This document shows, in pieces, positions 61,072 to 64,000 of a stretch of DNA of 64,000 bases; the stretch's first letter is position 1, and every line of letters starts with the position of its first letter. The notes under the pieces were generated by a model that did not search any database, had not been told where the DNA came from, and saw only the letters and a program-made list of their open reading frames with translations. The stretch lies in contig DATELQ010000016.1 of the NCBI GenBank assembly GCA_035276475.1, positions 1-64,000 on the forward strand, read 5' to 3'. The stretch is from DATDFB01 sp035276475. GTDB lineage: Bacteria; Acidobacteriota; Thermoanaerobaculia; Gp7-AA8. Position numbers and translations under genes: made by a program.

Positions 61072-61177
61072 AAAGGGGACAGGGCACAGGGAACGGGTGA
61101 CAGGTGGTTGCCTTGCTGACGCACGTGCACCGGCTAGAACACCACCTGTGCCCCGTTCCCTGTGACCCGTCCCCTTT
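61072..61177. repeat. Large imperfect palindrome
   Basis: Two 36-nt arms (61072-61107 and 61142-61177), beginning AAAGGGGACAGGGCACAGGG, pair with 4 mismatches around a 34-nt loop. It lies between the lytic transglycosylase (stop at its right edge) and the PilZ gene, both on the minus strand, and may end or process the transcript. It is a dispersed-repeat type. Confidence 0.75.
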
Positions 61178-61929
61178 TACTGGACGCTCGCGCTCATCCG
61201 CGCCATCGCCCGGAACCGGTTCCGGATCTGCTGTCGGTACTCGTCCGTATGCCGCCCCACGCGCTGCACGTAGTCGCGCGTCTCGTCGAACGGCGGGATG
61301 CCGCCGAAGCGCTCGACGTTGCCCTCCCCGGCGTTATACGCGGCGATGGCGATGCGCTGGTCGCCGAAGCGGTCGAGGAGCTGGCGGAGGTACTTGGAGC
61401 CGGCGGCGATGTTCGCGGCCGGGTCGAACGGATTCTCGCAGCCGAGGAGGCGGCTCGTCTCCGGGATGATCTGCATCAGCCCTTGCGCCGACTTGTTCGA
61501 GACCAGGCGCGGACGGAAGTCCGATTCAGCGCGCACCACCGCGGCCACGAGCTCCGGCGCGAGATGGTTGCGCCGCGCCTCGCGGTAGATGATCGAGCCG
61601 TACGGCACCTCGTTGGTGAAGAACTCCTCCTTCATCTTCTCGATCGACGGCGTCACGATCGCGCGCTTCGGGAAAAACGCGTCGGAGAGCGGTGAGGACG
61701 CGAAGAGAAGCCGCGCGCTGTCTTTCACGATGGCGTTGTTCATCGCCTCGATCGGGAAGCCGAGGGCGAAGCAGGCGATCGGGACTCCGACGGCGATGGC
61801 CACGCTGCGGCGGCGGAGCTGCCTGCCAACGTAGCGCGCGGCGCGCACGGAGCGGCGCCAGAGCGTGCGCTCGTGGATCGCGTGGCGCTGGCAGTCGCAA
61901 ATGATCCGAAATTGTTGCGTCCGATGCAT
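61177..61929 (-). CDS. Lytic murein transglycosylase (Slt/MltE-type)
   Basis: A 250-residue protein: an N-terminal TM anchor (SVAIAVGVPIACFALGFP, about 44-62) and a C-terminal goose-lysozyme-like SLT domain with APELVAAVVRAESDFRPRLV (catalytic Glu in RAESDF), SAQGLMQIIPET, NPFDPAANIAAGSKYLRQLL and AAYNAGEGNVERFGG. It cuts peptidoglycan at the outer face of the membrane. ATG 61929 is the likeliest start, but the first 40 residues are not conserved; an upstream GTG is possible. Confidence 0.87.
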   Translation of the reverse strand: MHRTQQFRIICDCQRHAIHERTLWRRSVRAARYVGRQLRRRSVAIAVGVPIACFALGFPIEAMNNAIVKDSARLLFASSPLSDAFFPKRAIVTPSIEKMKEEFFTNEVPYGSIIYREARRNHLAPELVAAVVRAESDFRPRLVSNKSAQGLMQIIPETSRLLGCENPFDPAANIAAGSKYLRQLLDRFGDQRIAIAAYNAGEGNVERFGGIPPFDETRDYVQRVGRHTDEYRQQIRNRFRAMARMSASVQ

Positions 61930-61991
61930 CTCGGCATCGCCAGATCGCAAGACGCGGACCAGTCCGCCGAAGTCATTCACGTCGTTGCACT

Positions 61992-62363
61992 TCACAGCGT
62001 CGTTGCGCGAGATGCAAAAAGTGGCTGCGTCGGCGCCGAAAGCAGCACCCACAGCGTGTAAACACCCAGCAGCGTCCCGATCGGGAAACTGAACAAGTGC
62101 AGCACGCCCAGGATGATAGCGAGGATGCGCGCCCACGGCTCGTGGCGGAAGAGGCCCCACGCAGCGATGAGATTCGGCACGGCGATGAGGAAGAGGAGGC
62201 AGAGGATGAAGATCCCGACGCCGCCGGTGGCGAGCATCGCCGTCCGGTCGCCGGAGATCATCCCGCTGCCGAAGACGATCAAGGCGACGCCCGCGCCGAC
62301 GAGGAGCAGGATCGCGCCGTAGACGACGAAGAGCCAAGCCAGGATGCGAACGTGTTGGGCCAT
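61992..62363 (-). CDS. Small four-TM membrane protein, function unknown
   Basis: A 123-residue protein with four TM helices (ILAWLFVVYGAILLLVGAGV, GVGIFILCLLFLIAVPNLIA, ILAIILGVLHLFSFPIG, GVYTLWVLLSA). The pattern with ...GLFRHEPWARILAIILG is found in a large group of unnamed integral proteins. A strong SD (AAGGAGGAG) precedes ATG 62363, 5 bp away. Confidence 0.78.
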   Translation of the reverse strand: MAQHVRILAWLFVVYGAILLLVGAGVALIVFGSGMISGDRTAMLATGGVGIFILCLLFLIAVPNLIAAWGLFRHEPWARILAIILGVLHLFSFPIGTLLGVYTLWVLLSAPTQPLFASRATTL

Positions 62364-62458
62364 CGTCTCCTCCTTAAGGTTGAGCAACCAACGATCCTCA
62401 GGCGGCACTCGACCGGCGGCCTGGGGCAACTAACGCAGCCGGCCGTGCCGGCATGTGC

Positions 62459-62484
62459 GACGGCCCGGATCGCTCCGGGCCGTC
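62459..62484 (-). terminator. Perfect 11-bp hairpin after the second stop of the rhodanese gene
   Basis: Arms GACGGCCCGGA (62459-62469) and TCCGGGCCGTC (62474-62484), loop TCGC. It starts 5 nt after the TGA at 62489. There is no T-run, so it is a weak intrinsic terminator or an mRNA 3' end stabiliser. Its place supports the long form of the rhodanese. Confidence 0.6.
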
Positions 62485-62488
62485 AACG

Positions 62489-63001
62489 TCACTTCGATTT
62501 GGGTGTCGATACTGTCGGCAGTTTGGCTTCCTGCCATCCGTGCCAGCCGCCGAGGAGGGCGGCGGCGTTCTTGATGTTGTGAGCATTCATTTGGAGCACC
62601 GCACCGGCGCTCGTGTGCTCGGCCGTTCAAGCACAGTAGGTGATCAGGAACTTGCCCACAGGCAGGTCCCGCCACCGGTTCGGAAGCTCGCTCAGCGGAA
62701 TGTTGATCGCGCCAGGGATGTGGCCGAGGTCGTACTGGTCCTTGCCGCGGACGTCGATCCAGACCGCCTTCCCCTCTTTCACCATCTTCTGCGCTTCTTC
62801 GCGCGTGATGCGGCGGGCGCTGTCGAGCGGCTGCTCGGGCTGGGCCTGGAGCTTCGGCTGCCCCTGTGCGGCCGGAATGATCTGCACCGGCGAGCCGCCC
62901 GGGTTGACGGCCGGCGCCGGCTGCGGCGTCGTCTGCTTGTACTGCGCTTGCGCGCAAGCGGCCAAAGCCGTGATCGCAAGTGCTGCCACCATCGTTCGCA
63001 T
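62489..63001 (-). CDS. Rhodanese-like lipoprotein with in-frame TGA, probable selenoprotein
   Basis: A lipoprotein signal (MRTMVAALAITALAAC) and a Pro/Gln-rich linker lead to a rhodanese domain (RITREEAQKMV, IDVRGKDQYDLGHIPGAINIP, FLITYCA). At codon 125 (62627-62629) there is TGA, but the frame stays open to a second TGA at 62489 and the part after it is the expected end of a rhodanese: AEHTSAGAVL, then NAAALLGGWHGWQEAKLP. Total 170 residues. So TGA probably codes for selenocysteine in the active loop (YCA-Sec), next to Cys123. A hairpin follows at SECIS distance. Otherwise it is a pseudogene, but conservation after the TGA argues against this. Confidence 0.75.
62594..62620 (-). promoter_or_regulatory. 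Candidate bacterial SECIS hairpin
   Basis: In the mRNA 6 nt after the UGA: GAGCAC (62615-62620) pairs with GUGCUC (62594-62599), with inner pairs closing a small loop (GCCG) about 18 nt from the UGA. Position and shape fit a bacterial SECIS. Loop details were judged by eye. Confidence 0.5.
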
Positions 63002-63052
63002 TGTGTTCGGAACCTCCTTGGATTTACTTCAGGGCAGAACGGTACGGTCTGC

Positions 63053-63718
63053 CTAATCGATTCCCTTGAAAAAGCGGTCGAGCCGCGGGATGAAATAGTG
63101 CGAGCGGTCGAGCGAGAACGCCACCGCCAGCGCCTTCCCGACGATCCGCCGCCGGGCGATGAAGCCGATGTAGCGGCTGTCCTTGCTGTTGTCGCGGTTG
63201 TCGCCCATCACGAAGTAGTAGCCGGCCGGCACCACTTGCGGGCCGAACGTGGCGCGCTCGCTGCGCATGTTCGGCGTCAGCATCATCTTGTGCGTCTTGC
63301 CGGTGAGCGACTCCTCGAAAATCGCGACTTGGCCCTGCATCGGATCCTGCGCGGTGCCGATCGGCGTCCACTGCGCGGCCTGGCCGTTGACGAAGAGCTG
63401 CTCGTCGCGCATCTCGATGCGGTCGCCCGGCACGGCCACGACGCGCTTGACCAGGCGCACGCCATCCTCGGGGGAGAAGAGCACGACGATGTCGCCGCGC
63501 TTCGGATCGCTCCACTTCGCCACCTCGATCATCGTGAACGGGATCTTGAGGTCGTAGGCGAGCTTGTTCACCACTACCCGGTCGCCTTCCTGGATCGTCG
63601 GCTTCATCGAGCCGGTGGGGACGTCGTTCCAGTCGGCCAGCGCCGAGCGGAGCGAGCTGATGATCAGGATCATCACGAGGAAGACCTTGATCTCGTGGAG
63701 GGCTTTTTTGGCGTTCAT
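63053..63718 (-). CDS. lepB: Signal peptidase I
   Basis: A 221-residue membrane serine peptidase that removes Sec/Tat signal peptides. One TM helix (FLVMILIISSLRSAL) precedes the catalytic Ser in VPTGSMKPTIQEGDRV and the Lys in RLVKRVVAVPGD. Boxes D and E are clear with GYYFVMGDNRDNSKDSR. ATG 63718 follows the likely start MNAKKAL. The 51 bp after the Sec-rhodanese start separate these two genes on the same strand. Confidence 0.93.
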   Translation of the reverse strand: MNAKKALHEIKVFLVMILIISSLRSALADWNDVPTGSMKPTIQEGDRVVVNKLAYDLKIPFTMIEVAKWSDPKRGDIVVLFSPEDGVRLVKRVVAVPGDRIEMRDEQLFVNGQAAQWTPIGTAQDPMQGQVAIFEESLTGKTHKMMLTPNMRSERATFGPQVVPAGYYFVMGDNRDNSKDSRYIGFIARRRIVGKALAVAFSLDRSHYFIPRLDRFFKGID

Positions 63719-63734
63719 CGCAGCGGGGAACAAC

Positions 63735-63762
63735 GGAGGACAGGCACTCATGCCTGCCCTCC
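63735..63762. repeat. Small palindromic hairpin upstream of lepB
   Basis: GGAGGACAGGCA (63735-63746 on the plus strand) pairs with TGCCTGCCCTCC (63751-63762) with one mismatch around CTCA. It fills the gap between lepB and the flotillin-like gene and may be a terminator for the latter or a dispersed palindrome. Confidence 0.55.
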
Positions 63763-63770
63763 GGGAAATC

Positions 63771-64000
63771 TTACGCCTTCGGCTGCGTGACCGGCAGTTT
63801 CGGTGACGTAGGCGGCGGCACCACCGCCGCAGAAGTCTCCGCCTTCGCCGGCTTGTCGCCGATCAGGCGGACCTTGCCCAAGAGCTCCGACATCTGCATC
63901 CCCGACAGCGCCTCGAAGAGCGCCGGCACCTGCGCGGCAATGGCCGTCATGTCGCCGGTGATCTTGTGCGCGCCGGCGGTGTTGGCGTCGCCGGTCGACA
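63771..64000 (-). CDS. SPFH/flotillin-like protein, C-terminal end only
   Basis: The frame is open from the right edge to TAA 63771. It reads TAIAAQVPALFEALSGMQMS, then LLGKVRLIGDKP and a Pro/Thr tail. This matches the C terminus of a large flotillin-like SPFH family (long coiled membrane scaffold). Only about 76 residues are inside the window. Confidence 0.6.
   Translation of the reverse strand, partial: STGDANTAGAHKITGDMTAIAAQVPALFEALSGMQMSELLGKVRLIGDKPAKAETSAAVVPPPTSPKLPVTQPKA

Overview
The window is GC-rich chromosomal DNA from an uncultured-style Gram-negative soil or sediment bacterium. The mix of gene families fits Acidobacteriota (for example Thermoanaerobaculia), though no marker gene here proves it: a PadR-controlled ABC/M1-peptidase operon, tricorn protease, DUF1843-type peptides with a radical SAM enzyme, many PAS/GAF histidine kinases, and short palindromic elements inside and between genes. 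Genes are dense on both strands. ATGA start/stop overlaps are common within operons, and convergent genes often overlap by 8-65 bp.

Layout: 1-3.3 kb, a membrane glycosyltransferase (runs off the left edge, with a palindrome inserted in frame) divergent from an OpuC/Osm-type osmoprotectant ABC operon. 3.3-9.7 kb, two tandem secreted paralogues, moeA, a PilZ protein, a CusF-like lipoprotein and an RsbQ-like hydrolase coupled to a PAS histidine kinase. 9.7-16.6 kb, aldo/keto reductase, a membrane diguanylate cyclase, an FUSC transporter, a SRPBCC protein, a decayed M23 peptidase and a PAS-PAS kinase. 16.7-19.4 kb, a 21-bp tandem array, then a predicted peptide-maturation trio (two 58-60 residue Y-X10-GD peptides plus a radical SAM/SPASM protein) divergent from a methyltransferase. 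19.4-33.4 kb, TPR protein, S41 peptidase, tricorn protease, AraC regulator, UvrA-like ATPase, VOC, cupin and GT2 genes, MATE exporter, DUF5655 protein and a class III aminotransferase.

33.7-36.9 kb is a clearly lower-GC island with an HTH regulator, a 60-residue protein, a predicted cysteine-peptidase-like protein and an unrecognised protein. 37-49 kb carries two ABC-2 export systems (one fused to an M1 peptidase domain and run by PadR, one with a beta-lactamase-fold hydrolase), a CDGSH protein, a DUF2975/HTH pair, a two-domain alpha/beta hydrolase and a LytS/LytTR two-component pair. 51.1-55.4 kb is a 4.2-kb segment between two direct copies of tRNA-Gln(CTG), whose only convincing gene is a DUF4062-NACHT-HEAT STAND ATPase of the kind linked to phage defence. 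55.5-64 kb holds a zinc-ribbon protein, a CoA transferase, a HAD hydrolase, a GAF kinase flanked by two PilZ paralogues, a lytic transglycosylase, a rhodanese whose frame continues through an in-frame TGA (probable selenocysteine), signal peptidase I and the end of a flotillin-like gene.

The strongest leads are the probable selenocysteine rhodanese (62489-63001), the radical SAM trio (16932-18751) including a 58-residue gene that is easy to miss, the tRNA-flanked NACHT island, the family of three PilZ proteins sharing an undescribed C-terminal module, and the low-GC island. Several genomic scars (an in-frame palindrome, a REP-derived C terminus, a 60-bp duplication of the CDGSH gene start) show active small-repeat traffic.
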